A stretch of DNA of 64,000 nt from Solea solea (GCF_958295425.1 NC_081151.1:19358452-19422451); one strand, 5' to 3'. Shown: positions 1-16,606, counted from the stretch's first letter. Program-made: numbers and translations. Notes: a model not told the origin generated them from the sequence alone.

Positions 1-883
1 AAATTCGAAAGCAACCGTCGCCTCATTATAACCCATTATTGGCAGAGTTTGCCGCTCATAAACGTCATTGAGTATTCTCAGAGCGAGTGTCCCTGTGTCT
101 GTGTGGGCCGACGGACTGTTGGAGGAATTCTCTTCTATAAACAAATACAGGATCTAAGGGATTATGGGCTCGGCTTATTAAATGGCGAGCGCAAGACCTG
201 CCCCAGGGGCAGTAAGGTCCCAGTTAACTCTGGCTATGCCTGGCTTCACAAATTTAAATCCCTTAACATTATCTCCCTTTATGAGTGACCACACACGGGA
301 ACTGAATCCCTGTTTTGGAGCAAACATATCCTCTTTTCCCGGTACAGTCTCCATCTTCCGTTTTCCCTTTTCGTCTCATGTTTTTGGAGGCTTGATGTGA
401 CCTCGGCGGCTCCGCGAGTGTTCAGGGGGGGGAAGTACGTTGGAACCCATCAAATTCAGATAATATCCTGTTTCCTAGTGAGGGCTGAGTAGGGTTAGAA
501 ATACCTGGATTAGCGTCAGAGATCATTATTGTTAGCATTCCTCCATCCTGGCTGCAGCTCCCGGTCTCCAGCAACTGGAAGAGCTGCATAATGTCTGTTC
601 CTCTGTACCAAGGGCTTTGCTGATGATCCCTCTGAGCTGCCTGCCCCACCCATCTGCATTAACTCAGAGCCACGGTGCAACCCCTCCACCCCTGCTTTCT
701 ATTTCCTTGTGGTGGACACACACCGTCCGCACACAGCAGCGTAGGATGATCGCTCGTAGCAGCACAATCACAAACACGGCAGTCGACTTGATTTATTAGA
801 GTGTGTGCAGTTTAGATTTCTTTTTAAATGTGAAAAACACATGTACTGAACCTCTCTTCTCCCTCTCTCTCTCCCCCTCCCAG
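1..883. other. Intronic DNA upstream of the first visible slc38a6 exon
   Basis: No exon of slc38a6 is recognisable here: the conserved TIIIQNIG-type segment expected before 884 is absent. The sequence is not low-complexity and has no recognised repeat, so it may hold conserved non-coding sequence. Confidence 0.5.
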
Positions 884-5622
<4,739 letters not shown>

Positions 5623-6202
5623 AGCTCGTAACCCTCGGCCTCAAAATCAAGCACATGAGCAGAGGAAAGAGAACTGAGTACTGGAGAGTTAAAAAAAAAA
5701 AGAAAAAGGGAACTGTTTGCGACTTGTCAGCATTACCTCAAGCAAAAATATCTATTGGACAAGTTGTTCTCAACAATGGACGCGTGTTTTTGTACTTTTG
5801 AACTCAAAGACATTAAGCAAACCAAGTGCACATGGACCAAAATAGACCAAAGGTGTTTTTTTTATGATCTACTCACTAATTTTTACAGGTCTCACACCCG
5901 AGTCAGGTTACTCTTTTTGTGTTTAATCCGCCTTCACAAACAGTGTGTGAGGCTTTTGTCACTTTAAATTCACTCCGTGTCCTTTTTTATGTCTATTTTC
6001 ACCTTCTGACGACCGTCGTGTTGTTGTCTGTGGATGATCGTGCACCTCATGTCTTTTTTACACATTTTTGCACAACTTTATTACTAATTTACTTTCCCCC
6101 CGAATGTATCTGATTGATTGATTTTTTTTTAAATTCATTTTATTGTTTTTGATTGTTTCTTTTATGCCTTCTAATTTTTAATCAGTGTATCGATTTGCCA
6201 CA

Positions 6203-6747
6203 TACGGAAGATATTAAGAGTATTAGGGCCACATGTAAAACAAGCTTTTGAAAGAAAGAAAAAAAAAAATTTATATTTATTATGAGATTAAATCCTAACT
6301 TCTGAGATTAAAGTCATAATTTCTGAGATTAAAATCCTAATTACTGAGATTAAAGTCATAATTTCTGAGATTACAATCCTAATTTCTGAGATTAGTCAGA
6401 ATTCAGAAAGTCGTTATTCTGAGATTAAAGTTAATTCAGAAAAAGTCATAATTCTGGGATTAAACTCATAATTTCTGAGATTACAATCATAATTCTGAGA
6501 TTAAAGTCATAATTCAGAAACTCATAATTCTGAGATTAAAGTCAGAATTCAGGAAAAACATTGAGAAATTCTGAGATTAAAGTCAGAAAGCTGGAATTCT
6601 GAGGAAGTGACGAAGTCATAACTCTGAAGAATACTGAGTTTCTGACTTTAATCTCAGAATTCAGACTTTTTTCCTCAGAATTCATGCTGTTTTATTTTTT
6701 ACTTTCTTTCAAATTCATTTTTCTCAAATTCTCAAATTTCTTCCGTA
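6203..6747. mobile_element. Foldback DNA element, copy A (TACGGAAG termini)
   Basis: A 545 bp element that starts TACGGAAG and ends CTTCCGTA. It is flanked by GCCACA on the left (6197-6202) and GCCACT on the right (6748-6753), a probable 6 bp target duplication with one change. The inside is a degenerate tandem array of TTCTGAGATTAAAGTCATAA on one side and its inverse near the right end, so the whole can fold on itself. No coding capacity. Copy B is at 12599-13068. Confidence 0.75.
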
Positions 6748-6865
6748 GCCACTCCACACACATCTCAGGTTAAAATGGTTCTACGTATAAAAAAACTATT
6801 TTATACTATTTTATTAACTGGTTCTACGTATAATATACTCCATGTTGCTATTATTATTATGTAAA

Positions 6866-6871
6866 AATAAA
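6866..6871 (+). terminator. slc38a6: Candidate slc38a6 poly(A) signal
   Basis: Canonical AATAAA about 1.24 kb after the slc38a6 stop codon. I saw no earlier AATAAA in the 3' region. Confidence 0.45.
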
Positions 6872-6890
6872 GAACTGATTCGAGTGGCAT

Positions 6891-8077
6891 TATATAAAAG
6901 GGTAATTGTTCTGCACTGACATGTCAGTCTGCTTGTGGAGAGCTCATCGCTCCGTCATGTCACATTCATAACTGTGTGTTTGATTGACAGGCCCAGTATT
7001 GACATTGAGACCCACTCCTTAGTGTTGTCATGTGGGTTCAGCCTGTAGCTAATGAAAGGCACATGCTCGGTACGTTTCCAATCACGATGTTGTTTAGATT
7101 GTCTTCATGCTGCCTCTGGAACCGATGTCCACCCAGCTGCTGCTTTCAATTTAGGGAATTAGGCAGAGCAGCCCCTCCGTCCATCCAGAGAGAAGTGGCT
7201 GCCCACTCTTCACGCCCCATAAAGGAGGTTCCCCTAACTCCAGGAAACATCACTGGCCTAGCCATAGCTCCAGCAGTGGATATATGGGGTATTTATAATT
7301 TATTATTATACTACTTTTTTTGTAAGATTTAATTTTTTTAATTTACATTTTTACAGCATTTGCACAGTGAAGCATGCGACATACAATATATAGGATTTTT
7401 GGATTGTATCGGATTCTACGTTTTTATCTGTGTCCAATATCCGGTCCAGTGATTTTGACCAGTAACGATACCGATACCGATACTGACCGATACCGAGACG
7501 AAAAATTCCAACTGGTTCTGAAAGCTGAGAAGTTGCGCGTCAAAGCCAATATGTGGTTATTACGGTAATTCCACTCACGCTGTTGGAGGAACGGAGTTGG
7601 AAAAAAAACGCCTTTACATAGTTTAAATTTTTTGGCCTGTTTTTGGACATTGAGACAAAAACTCGGAACACTTTAAATACTTTATATTGTTCAAATTTCA
7701 AATGTAACACTCAAAATCTGGTGTTTGTGTACAACTACGGTGTTTTTTTAAATACATCTTTTTGTTTAAATTGTTAAAGCATGCAGTTAATTGTAAATAA
7801 CTGCCAGGTATTGAAAAATTGACAAAATCACAGGACGTTTTCTAGCCCTTTTATGGTTAAAATAAGCAAAAAAGAAAAAGTCCAGACGGACAAGGGTTGA
7901 AATTCAATTTATCCTACAAGGGATATTTACCATATTGTCCCATATTTTAAATAAATGTGTAAACTAAGGCTCGGCAATATGACCAAAAGTGTAATAATAA
8001 CTATATTAAGGTTTCAAATCAAATCGGTCAGTATCAATCAATAGTGTTTAAGTTTGGGGGGGTTTGTCATGGTTTTA

Positions 8078-8111
<34 letters not shown>

Positions 8112-9060
8112 CCAGTCACAAACGGTGTTGGCACAATGTGTAAACGTGGAAGATTCAAGCGTTTTATTTGTCACATGCGTCGTTACACTCGTATAACGCA
8201 CAGTGAAATGTAACCCCGAGTCCCTCTGAGGCTGTAAACATCCACAAGTGATATAAAGGGAATATATCTATTATCTCTTTACATATGTATATATACATAT
8301 ATATATATACATACTAAGTAATACATGTCCGAGTTAGTTAAAGTAGAGTTAAAGTGACAAATGATGCAGTTTTAGCAGCAGTTAGTACTCAAAGTGACAT
8401 CATGATATATTACCTGGCCTAACACATAGTGCAGTGTGCAGTTTAACGTGTTCTCCTGCTCCCCTGCAGTGCATCTTCCCCTCAGTTATCTCTATATGCA
8501 GCACAGGATTACCACCTAGTGTCAGACTGTGTTCACAGCACTCCATCCATTCCTCATCATTTCCTCTCGCTCTCTCTCTCTCGGTTTATAGAAGCCCTAA
8601 ACTATGGGACGAGATAACCAGATGCTCCAATTTTCTCCCACTTTCCGTCGTGTGTGTCTGAGAACACGCATGTTAACGCCGAGCGAGGCTTGTGTTTTTA
8701 TGGAGGAGAGTTCTTGGCGTGGCGTGGCGTGGGGGGGGCCCGAGTGTTTTTGTTTAGTTAAACTCGCTCTCGCTCTGGGCCCACGTCCAGCAGTATGACA
8801 ACACCATCTCCCAGGGTTAAAGGATGGAAAGAGGCGGAGGAACGGTGGTGGGCTGAAATTGAAACCCTGTTGGCAGCCCCCGGGTTCTTGTATTGCTTTA
8901 AGAGGTGTTGGCCGTGTTCTTTGAAAATGATTTTTCTGTTGTTGGGAGTCAGGATTTCTGACCAACAGCTGGGTCTGATCTGATTGTCCACACTTTGACC
9001 TTTGACATCATTTGAGTACCTTCTATCTTAATGGGTGGGTAGGCTACACAAGTGCACGAT
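6891..9060. other. Intergenic DNA between slc38a6 and prkch
   Basis: No gene seen. It holds a patch of GATACC-type repeats near 7462-7500 that resembles a degraded transposon end, an AAT microsatellite (8078-8110), a short TA tract (8284-8312) and a stretch near 8155-8240 resembling a common dispersed fish repeat. Confidence 0.5.
8078..8110. repeat. AAT trinucleotide microsatellite
   Basis: About eleven uninterrupted AAT units. Confidence 0.95.
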
Positions 9061-9064
9061 ATTT

Positions 9065-9299
9065 AAAGGCATACTTCACCCATTTGCATTTAGCATTTGT
9101 ATTACTAGAATAGGGGTAGTATTTTTTTTTATTGTTTCACTGTTTATGTGTCCGCCATCTTTGCTAACAGTTACAAGTGTCACTAGTGGCCACGTAACAA
9201 AGAAAAGAATGAAGATATTTCTCATCTCAGGGGGAAACTGAGGATGCTAAGCACAATTTTTCAAAACTACTTCCCCTATTCTGGTAATACAAAGCTAGT
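9065..9299. mobile_element. Foldback MITE (TTAAAGGAATACTTC family), shortened copy
   Basis: Starts with the family terminus (AAGGCATACTTCACCC, then TTTGCATTTAGC) and ends with its inverse (GGTAATACAAAGCTAG). The middle carries the family landmark GCCATCTTTGCTAACAG and the AAGAATGAAGATATTTCTC block, but is shorter than the copy at 44201-44576. Confidence 0.75.
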
Positions 9300-9595
9300 A
9301 AAAAAGTAAAAGTTACTTTTTTCTGATAGCTTGGGCCGATAACTGGAAATAAAAATCCCTGCACCCCACTGCAGATGTCATTTGTCTCTTCTGTAGTGGA
9401 ATTAACATAATATTTTGCCTACTTGTCGTAGCAGATGTAGATATACATTTTTTTTCATACAGTAACATAATTAAATGTAAAATAATAATAGTTTTAGAGG
9501 GCGCCTGCATAGAAGTCAAGGAGTTAGGGGCCTATTTAGCCTCATGTTGTGACATTAGTCATATCCTCATAGCAGATCTTACACATTTTAAAGCC

Positions 9596-10096
9596 AATAT
9601 CGTGCCGATAATATGATAATAACGTGCTGATAATACTGTGCCAATAATATCGTGCCGATAATATGATATCATGCCGATAATATTGTGCCAATATGATAAT
9701 ACCGTGCCGATAATATGATAATATCATGCCAATAATATGATAATATTGTGCCGATAATATCGTGCCGATAATATGATAATACCGTGCTGATAATATGATA
9801 ATATTATGCCAATAATATGATCATACTGTGCTGATAATTTGATAATATTGTGCTGATAATAAATTAATCCCGTGCCGATAATATCATGCCGATAATATGA
9901 TAATACCGTGCTGATAATATGATAATATTATGCCAATAATATGATAATACCGTGCCGATGATATGATAATATTGTGCCGATAATATGATAATACCGTGCC
10001 GATTATATGATAATACTGTGCCGATAATATGATAATACTGTGCTGATAATATGATAATCCTGTGCCGATAATTTCATGCCGATAATATGATAATAC
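9596..10096. repeat. GATAATATGATAATACCGTGCC satellite
   Basis: About 500 bp of tandem, imperfect units of roughly 11-22 bp built from GATAATATGATAA and CCGTGCC. Reading frames on the minus strand across it are repeat products. Confidence 0.9.
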
Positions 10097-10097
10097 C

Positions 10098-10222
10098 TTA
10101 AGTACAGTAAATGTCATGTACTTTAAGACTTTTACTTAAGTAATATTATAAAAAAAAAAGTGACTGTAACTTCATTTTCTGGTAGGATACTTTTACTCAA
10201 GTGTCACCTTTTAGGTACTTTA
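10098..10222 (-). repeat. Dispersed repeat (TTGAGTAAAAGTA family), reverse copy
   Basis: Inverse of the sequence that is tandemly duplicated at 20338-20723: ACTTTAAGACTTTTACTTAAG, then ACTTTTACTCAAG and CCTTTTAGGTACTTTA. A further copy lies at about 47570-47700. Confidence 0.65.
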
Positions 10223-10227
10223 CACAA

Positions 10228-10376
10228 GACTGGTCGTCCCAGCTGACATAGATCCAAAGACCCTGGACAGGTCGCCTGTCCATCACAGCGACACAACCAT
10301 CCACACACACCTACAGTCAATTTAGAGTGTCCAATTCCCCTAATCTGCATGTTTTTGGACTGTGGGAGAAAAGGCC
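10228..10376 (-). mobile_element. SINE fragment, reverse orientation
   Basis: Reverse complement of the body of the SINE at 24375-24760: GGACAGGTCGCCTGTCCATC and TTTAGAGTGTCCAATT are its recognisable pieces. The tRNA-like head is not seen. Confidence 0.7.
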
Positions 10377-11940
10377 CTTGTCTGGTATCTTGGGTTACAT
10401 CATCAGCATTTGTCTTCCCAGGTAGGGGACACGAGTGTCTGAGCCACATCTGCTTTCTGTTTTACCCCACACGGCATTCCTCGGTGCGTCCAGGGTCTTG
10501 AACTAACTGCGACTCGCCCCAAATGCCCAGTGTCATCCCTGATGAAGTGCTCGCCTCCTTCCCCTCTCTCTCTCGTCCGACCGACACCACTGCGCGCCTG
10601 CTCCTCTTCGTTTTCAATCGATTTCCACGCCCCATCAGTGCACATGCCCCCGTGTGTCACAGTGAGAGCATTCCACGCTCTCTCTTTGAGGACTCTTTAT
10701 GAGGCAGCAGATGCTAAAGTCATTAAATTTATTCTTTTTACACTCAAATCTCTTCATGCGGGCGGGGGGGGGGGGGGGGGGGACTACAGGCCTCGAGGCG
10801 AGTGTTCGAGAGGAGAATAAGTGTCTCATATTCGCTGAGAACAACTCCACTATAAAACAAATGACTGGGGTCCTCTCTCTTGTATGATTCCTTCTTTGAA
10901 TCGACAGGTTGCTGTTGTCGGACTCTCGGAAAGTGTCTGCGACACAATGTAAAGAAAATAGACTCGACTCGCCAAGACATAACAAAAGAAAATTAGAGTC
11001 AAAAGGTGAAATATGTGTTTTGCCAATAAACAATGTGGGATTCCTGATGTTGTTCTTGGCAGATGATGAGCAGGGGTTGAAAGGTTGGGAAGGGTTCCTG
11101 ATGGAGGTCCTGATGGAGGTCCAGTGGTCAGCAGCACAGTATGGGGGTTCAGTCTGTGTTTTTTGGGATGGGGGGGGTTTGAGCTTGTCTCTGTGATCCC
11201 ATCAGCCCTCGGCTGAGCTCTTAATGCAACCCTGACGCCTCGCTGGCGCAGTGACCACGCTGCCTCACATCTGGAGCCGATTACACTGGAGGAGCTGTGA
11301 CAGAATCCCCCCTCCTCCTCCACCTCCACCACCACCACCACTATCACCACCACTCCACTCTACATGCTCTGCTCTGACCATTCCCCCACTTACACCTTCC
11401 TTCTTCTTCTTTTTTTGCCAAACCCACTTTCCTTTCCTTTCCTTTCCTTCACCACAAACGTGTGTTGCGTGTTTCAAGCGGAGCCACTTTCCCTTGTGCC
11501 CGTAACTAGATTACTGGCACCCTTCGACAAACATCGCGCAGACGTGACAAACACGATAAAACGTTGGAATAAAAACATTGGAAAACTGAGTCAACACAAG
11601 GCACGTTTGCTCCAGGCTTCACTTACGTGCACTGGATGATGAAAAATGAACTTTGCAGCAAGAAAAACTATTAAAAACTAAATAAACAAGTGGATATAAT
11701 GTGCCATGGCTGCTGGGACATCTGTAAACCTGTGTCCAGAGTGGATTACAAGTGGAATTTGTAAGGTTTTTTTTGCACACAAGACACCACAGTCCCAAGA
11801 CTGAACCAGCAACCTTCTGTTTACAAGCCCAATTCCTTTCCTCTTGGCCATAGCCTGCCCTAGAAGAAGCTCAAATTCACCACGTAGCGTCAACTCCATG
11901 ATCTGATTCTCCCGTTTCCAACTTAAGAATCCTTGACCAT
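10377..11940. other. Intergenic DNA, no gene seen
   Basis: Contains a G tract (10764-10782) and a CCT/CCA-rich tract (11308-11360). The longest minus-strand frame here (10850-11353) crosses these tracts and shows no domain. Confidence 0.5.
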
Positions 11941-11943
11941 GTA

Positions 11944-12038
11944 CCCATCCATCTTCTACGGCTTTACCCTCCACATGAGGGCAGGGGGCGCTGTGCCAAT
12001 CTCAGCTGACAACCATTCACTGTCCAATTTGCCTAACC
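11944..12038 (-). mobile_element. SINE 3'-end fragment, reverse orientation
   Basis: Inverse of the SINE 3' part: CCATCCATCTTCTACGGCTTTA, here written in two pieces CCATCCATCTTC and TACGGCTTTA, then CTCCACATGAGG and GCCAATCTCAGCTGAC. Confidence 0.65.
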
Positions 12039-12443
12039 CCCCCCCCAAATCTCCGTGTCTTTGTCGTCCTTGACCCAAAATCCATAAATCTTCAGTTTGT
12101 GCCGGACATTATTCAGTGTAACATTACACACACGATGCATTAAACTAGTGTCTGAAACTTTATGTCAAAGTATTTGACAGAAAAGCGTCCAGTAATGAGA
12201 TGGACGGACTTCAGTGATGCAGTCCAAACAGTTTCATTCTCTTAGATTAAACCCGACCTTTGGCACCGTCGAACGAGCACGTTTTTATGTCTTTTAATTG
12301 ACTTCATTGTGTCTTTTTGTTTATTATTCTGTACAGCACTGTGGTTGTTTTAAAGGGCTGTACAAATAAAGCCGGATTGCACTGGCAGAAAGGTTCTGAG
12401 TAATGTAAAGGAGGAGTTAAAATACAGCATGAATACTGTTTTT

Positions 12444-12445
<2 letters not shown>

Positions 12446-12490
<45 letters not shown>
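12446..12490. repeat. ATT trinucleotide microsatellite
   Basis: About ten ATT units followed by interrupted ATC/ATT units. Confidence 0.9.
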
Positions 12491-12491
<1 letters not shown>

Positions 12492-12598
12492 TCAAATTGA
12501 CTTCTGACTGAGAAAATTGAGCGGAAATCTCCTGTACTCAACATTAGACACTGCCTTTTATTTTTATCATTACTAGCTTTTTACCTTTGACCTTAATG

Positions 12599-13068
12599 TA
12601 CGGAAGAGGATGAGGGCCACACAGGAAAAAAATATTCTGAGTTCTGAGTTTAAAGTCAGAATTCTGACTTTGTTCTCTCAGAATTCTGAGTTTAAAGTCA
12701 GAATTCTGAGTTTAAAGTCAGAATTCTGACTGACTTTAAACTCAGAAGTATAATTCTGAGTTTAAAGTCAGAATTCTGACTTTGTTCTCTCAGAATTCTA
12801 AGTTAAGTCAGAATTCTGAGTTTAAAGTCAGAATTCTGACTGACTTTAAACTCAGAAGTAAAATTCTGACTTTAAAGTTAGAATTCTGACTTTGTTCTCT
12901 CAGAATTCTGAGTTTAAAGTCAGAATTCTGACTGACTTTAAACTCAGAAGTATAATTCTGAGTTTAAAGTTAGAATTCTGAGTATAATTCTGAGTTTAAA
13001 GTCAGAATTCTTAGTTTGAAGTCAGAACTCAAATATGTTTTCCTGTGTGGCACTAATCCTCTTCCGTA
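12599..13068. mobile_element. Foldback DNA element, copy B (TACGGAAG termini)
   Basis: A 470 bp element with terminal inverted repeats: left TACGGAAGAGGATGAGGGCC then ACACAGGAAAA; right TTTTCCTGTGTGG then CACTAATCCTCTTCCGTA. It is flanked on both sides by an identical TTAATG (12593-12598 and 13069-13074), a 6 bp target duplication. The interior is an array of CAGAATTCTGAGTTTAAAGT units in both directions, each itself palindromic about GAATTC. No open reading frame, so non-autonomous. Confidence 0.85.
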
Positions 13069-13180
13069 TTAATGTGTTTGTTATGTTTTTGTCTTAACCT
13101 GGGGTTGAGAAAGAGGAATAGGGTTTTTAAAAAGTGAGCGTTGTGCTTCTACATTTATTCTAACCTTTACTTTTTCTCTT

Positions 13181-13183
<3 letters not shown>

Positions 13184-13232
<49 letters not shown>

Positions 13233-13235
13233 TAT
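13184..13235. repeat. TA microsatellite
   Basis: About 50 bp of TA with one TG interruption near 13213. Confidence 0.95.
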
Positions 13236-15280
13236 GACATTTGGCCTTGGTATGACTTTAATTTATGCAGAATAGTTGTGTTTTCCTGTGGTACAGCACC
13301 GGCTGTAAACACCCCTTGTGAATAAAGCATGTTTAGTACCACATCAACTTTTACAGGTGTGATTTATGGAGTGCCTTTGCCTCCACACAGGAGAGCCCTG
13401 AATATGTGTGTGTGTGTGGAGTGGGGTGGGGGTTTGGGTTCATGTGCTGCTGAGTGTATAGTATAGGTTTCTATACCTGAGGAGCGTTTGGGCTCTTGTG
13501 ATGGAGGGGAGGGGAAGGGGCGGTTAGCCCCAGTTTGGACCCGGTGACTGATGGATGTAATTGAGTTTGCGGTTGTGGGGGGAGGTACAGTATATCGGCC
13601 CTGTAGGAGTTCTCTCACCGGGGTCAAAGGGATCGGGAGCGGTTTCGCCGTATCTGGGGCCATACTCTCCTTCTTCCCCCCGCTGCCCTGTTTGGCACCA
13701 ATGTTATGGTTCATTAGCCGCAGCTATAGGGTGTACCTGGGCAGGCAGCCAGGGGATTAAGCTGTCCTGGGTTACATGGACATAAATTGGAGTGTAGACA
13801 GTGAAGTGAATGTGGAAACTCTACAGGTGGCTGAAATTAAGTCATATCAGTCCACTCTGAAATATGGGAGGCTGTTGGTCGCTGGCCTGAGTAATAAAAC
13901 GTCGGCGCGTTGAGGAGATACATCAGATGAACTGTATGTATCCGTGCCCCCGTGTCTGTGTGTGTGTATGTACACACGTACCCACAGGTCCCGGTTAAGT
14001 GTCTGTTATGGACTCTGGAGTCCTGTCAGTTTCTCCCATGGGTGAGTGAGCGATAACTTCTCGCAGAGGGAGTGAGTCAAGGGATGAGTCTAGGGTTAGG
14101 AGGGGAGGAAGGAGGGATGCAGGGCCAGTGACTTGATGGACAGACGGAGAAGTGGAAGAAAGACACTAAAACAAATCATGCCCAAGCCGTAAATGTGTCA
14201 GCTCTGGCTCCAGGGCATGGAGAGATGTAGAGATTTTTAAAGAGGTGGGAGAGAGAGAGAGAGAGAGTGAAGGAAACCAGTCTTCTTCTGCCCTCTGCTG
14301 GACTGTCAAGCAAAGCGTGAGGTTAACTGAGGAGAAAACTCATCTTTGTTTGTTGACGCGCACAAACACAAACACAACGCCCCCGTTTCTAAGGTCTGTG
14401 TCCTTTTCTCACTCACGTTCACTCTTTCACTTTAGAGAAAAATGTGTGTATTTTAACCTGAAAGTAAGTTTAAAGCGGATGAGAGTGTTTCCTCTCCACT
14501 TTCCCCCCGTGTGCACGCTTCACCGTCACGACCCTCTGTGCTCAGTAAGGTCATGTCTGAGAGGTTGTTTACAAGACGGTGTGTGTATCCCAGGGATGTG
14601 TAAGATCTGGGACCCGGGCTCTTTATTTATTCCAGCTGGTGCAGAGAGATGTGGAGTGCTGACATTTGGCAGAGTGCAGGTCAGAGGTCAAGTCTAACAC
14701 CAATAAAGTGGAGACTTTGATCGTGGCATTTATGGATGTAGCCGGCACGGCACGCTCGGAGGGAGAGAGCGAGGAGAGGAAGAAAGGGAAAGGGGTAGTA
14801 AAGCCACAGCGTTTTGTCTCTGCTGTCAAAAGCAGAGGTTGTACAGTACACGCTTTTTGCATCGTCTTGTCTTTGATTCACGCGGTGCACTTTACTTTGG
14901 AGACCCTTCATCATCGTCAGCACCTCTGCACTTCTCTTCCCTTCTCCATGTTGAATTTGTTATTCATTTTAAACTTCAAAACTACATTTCTTGACCGGGT
15001 ATTTCTCCTCCTGTTCACCAAAGGTCTGTGGATGGAGCTCTGCTGGTCACTCCCAGGTCAGATGTGTGAATGAGTGAAAACTGTAGTGGAAAGCAGCTCA
15101 TCAAAACTAGAAAAGCTTGATATAAATACACACCATTACCAGCTCTTCTTGGTAGTAACCGAAAACAAAGATAGTAAGTTGTAGTAGTAATAGTAACAAT
15201 TTGTTTAGGAAATGTAGTAAAGGTTGCTAGAACTATAAATAACAAAGATAGGTGACTTTTGTACATTACAACACTGAATG
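13236..15280. other. Intergenic single-copy DNA upstream of prkch
   Basis: No coding exon recognised. Apart from short GT, GA and GGAA tracts it is mostly non-repetitive, unlike the DNA on either side. The frames of 116-150 residues here show no domain or splice support. Confidence 0.5.
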
Positions 15281-15322
15281 GAATTGGCACCAGCGCCCCC
15301 ATGTGGAGGATAAAGCAGTCGA
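15281..15322 (+). mobile_element. SINE 3'-end fragment
   Basis: GGCACCAGCGCCCCCATGTG followed by GAGGATAAAGCAGT matches the 3' end of the SINE at 24375-24760. It directly precedes the GTCA array. Confidence 0.6.
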
Positions 15323-15334
15323 AGTAAATCAATA

Positions 15335-16400
15335 AGTCAGTCCGTCAGTGAGTGAGAGAGTCAGTCCTTCAGTTAGCAAGACAGTCAGTCAGTTACCCAG
15401 TCAGTCAGTTAGCAAGTCAGTCAGTCAGTCAGTTAGCAAGACAGTCAGTCAATTAGTAAGTCAGTCAGTTAGCCAGGGAGCCAGTCAGTTAGCCAGTGAG
15501 TCAGTCAGTTAGGCAGTCAGTCAGTCAGTTAGCAAGACAGTCAGTTAGGCAGTCAGTCAGTCAGTCAGTCAGCAAGGCAGTCAGTTAGGCAGTCAGTCAG
15601 TCAGTCAGTCAGCAAGGCAGTCAGTTAGGCAGTCAGTCAGTCAGTCAGTTAGCAAGACAGTCAGTCAGTTAGCCAGTCAGTCAGTTAGTTAGCCAGTCAG
15701 TCAGTCAGTTAGCAAGGCAGTCAGACAGTCAGTTAGCAAGACAGTCAGTCAGTTACCCAGTCAGTCAGTTAGTTAGCCAGTCAGTCAGTTAGCAAGTCAG
15801 TCAGTCGGTTAGCCAGTCGGTCAGTTAGCAAGACAGTCAGTCAGTTAGCCAGTCAGTCAGTTAGCAAGTCAGTCACTCAGTCAGTCAGTTAGCCAGTGAG
15901 TCAGTCAGTTAGGCAGTCAGTCAGTTAGCAAGACAGTCATAGTTAGCCAGTCAGTCAGTTAGTTAGTTAGCCAGTCAGTCAGTCAGTTAGCAAGACAGTC
16001 AGTTAGTTAGCCAGTCAGTCAGTCAGTTAGCCAGTTGGTCAGTTAGCAAGACAGTCAGTCAGTTAGCCAGTCAGTCAATTAGCAAGTCAGTCACTCAGTC
16101 AGTCAGTCAGTTAGCCAGTGAGTCAGTCAGTTAGGCAGTCAGTCAGTTAGCAAGACAGTCAGTTAGGCAGTTAGCAAGGCAGTCAGTCAGTCAGTTAGCA
16201 AGACAGTCAGTTAGCAAGGCAGTCAGTCAGTCAGTTAGCAAGACAGTCAGTCAGTTGGTTAGCCAGTCAGTCAGTCAGTCAGTCAGTTACCAAGTCAGTC
16301 AGTTAGCCAGTCAGTCAGTTAGCAAGTCAGTCACTCAGTCACTCAGTTAGCCAGTCAGTCAGTCAGTTAGTCAGTCTGTCAGTCAGTTGGGGAGTGAGTC
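15335..16400. repeat. GTCA-type minisatellite upstream of prkch
   Basis: About 1.05 kb of AGTC tetranucleotides arranged in longer units of the form (CAGT)n-TAGCAAGA or (CAGT)n-TAGC. Variant units (TTAGGCAG, TTACCCAG) recur in order, showing that multi-unit blocks were duplicated. It ends about 480 bp before the prkch start codon. Confidence 0.95.
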
Positions 16401-16572
16401 AGAGAGAGAAAGTCATGTAGTACAATATAGCAGCCGTTAGAGGGCGACAAAGGTTATGCAGTCAGCAGGAGACAGGTGCACATGATTAACACCTCCAGTG
16501 AACAGAGTGATGCATCATGGGTATTGTAGTAACAGACTGAACTACACTAGTCTGGGCCATGTGACACACTGT

Positions 16573-16574
<2 letters not shown>

Positions 16575-16604
<30 letters not shown>
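16575..16604. repeat. GT microsatellite
   Basis: Fifteen GT units about 270 bp before the prkch start codon. Confidence 0.95.

Positions 16605-16606
<2 letters not shown>

Larger units (their letters stand above)
5623..6890 (+). other. slc38a6: Probable slc38a6 3' UTR
   Basis: Non-coding DNA between the stop codon and the first canonical AATAAA on this strand (6866-6871). It carries the foldback element at 6203-6747. Extent is inferred from the signal only. Confidence 0.5.

Noticed and set aside
9542..10117. Minus-strand frames of Tyr/His/Ile repeats
   Set aside because: Direct translation of the GATAATATG satellite.
10850..11353. 167-residue minus-strand frame
   Set aside because: It crosses CCT/CCA and other low-complexity tracts, has no domain, no splice signals and no codon pattern of a gene.
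14245..14697. 150-residue plus-strand frame
   Set aside because: Begins in a GA repeat and shows no recognisable domain or conserved motif.
15335..16400. Possible CRISPR-like array
   Set aside because: Units are tetranucleotide-based without unique spacers, in a vertebrate genome; it is a minisatellite.
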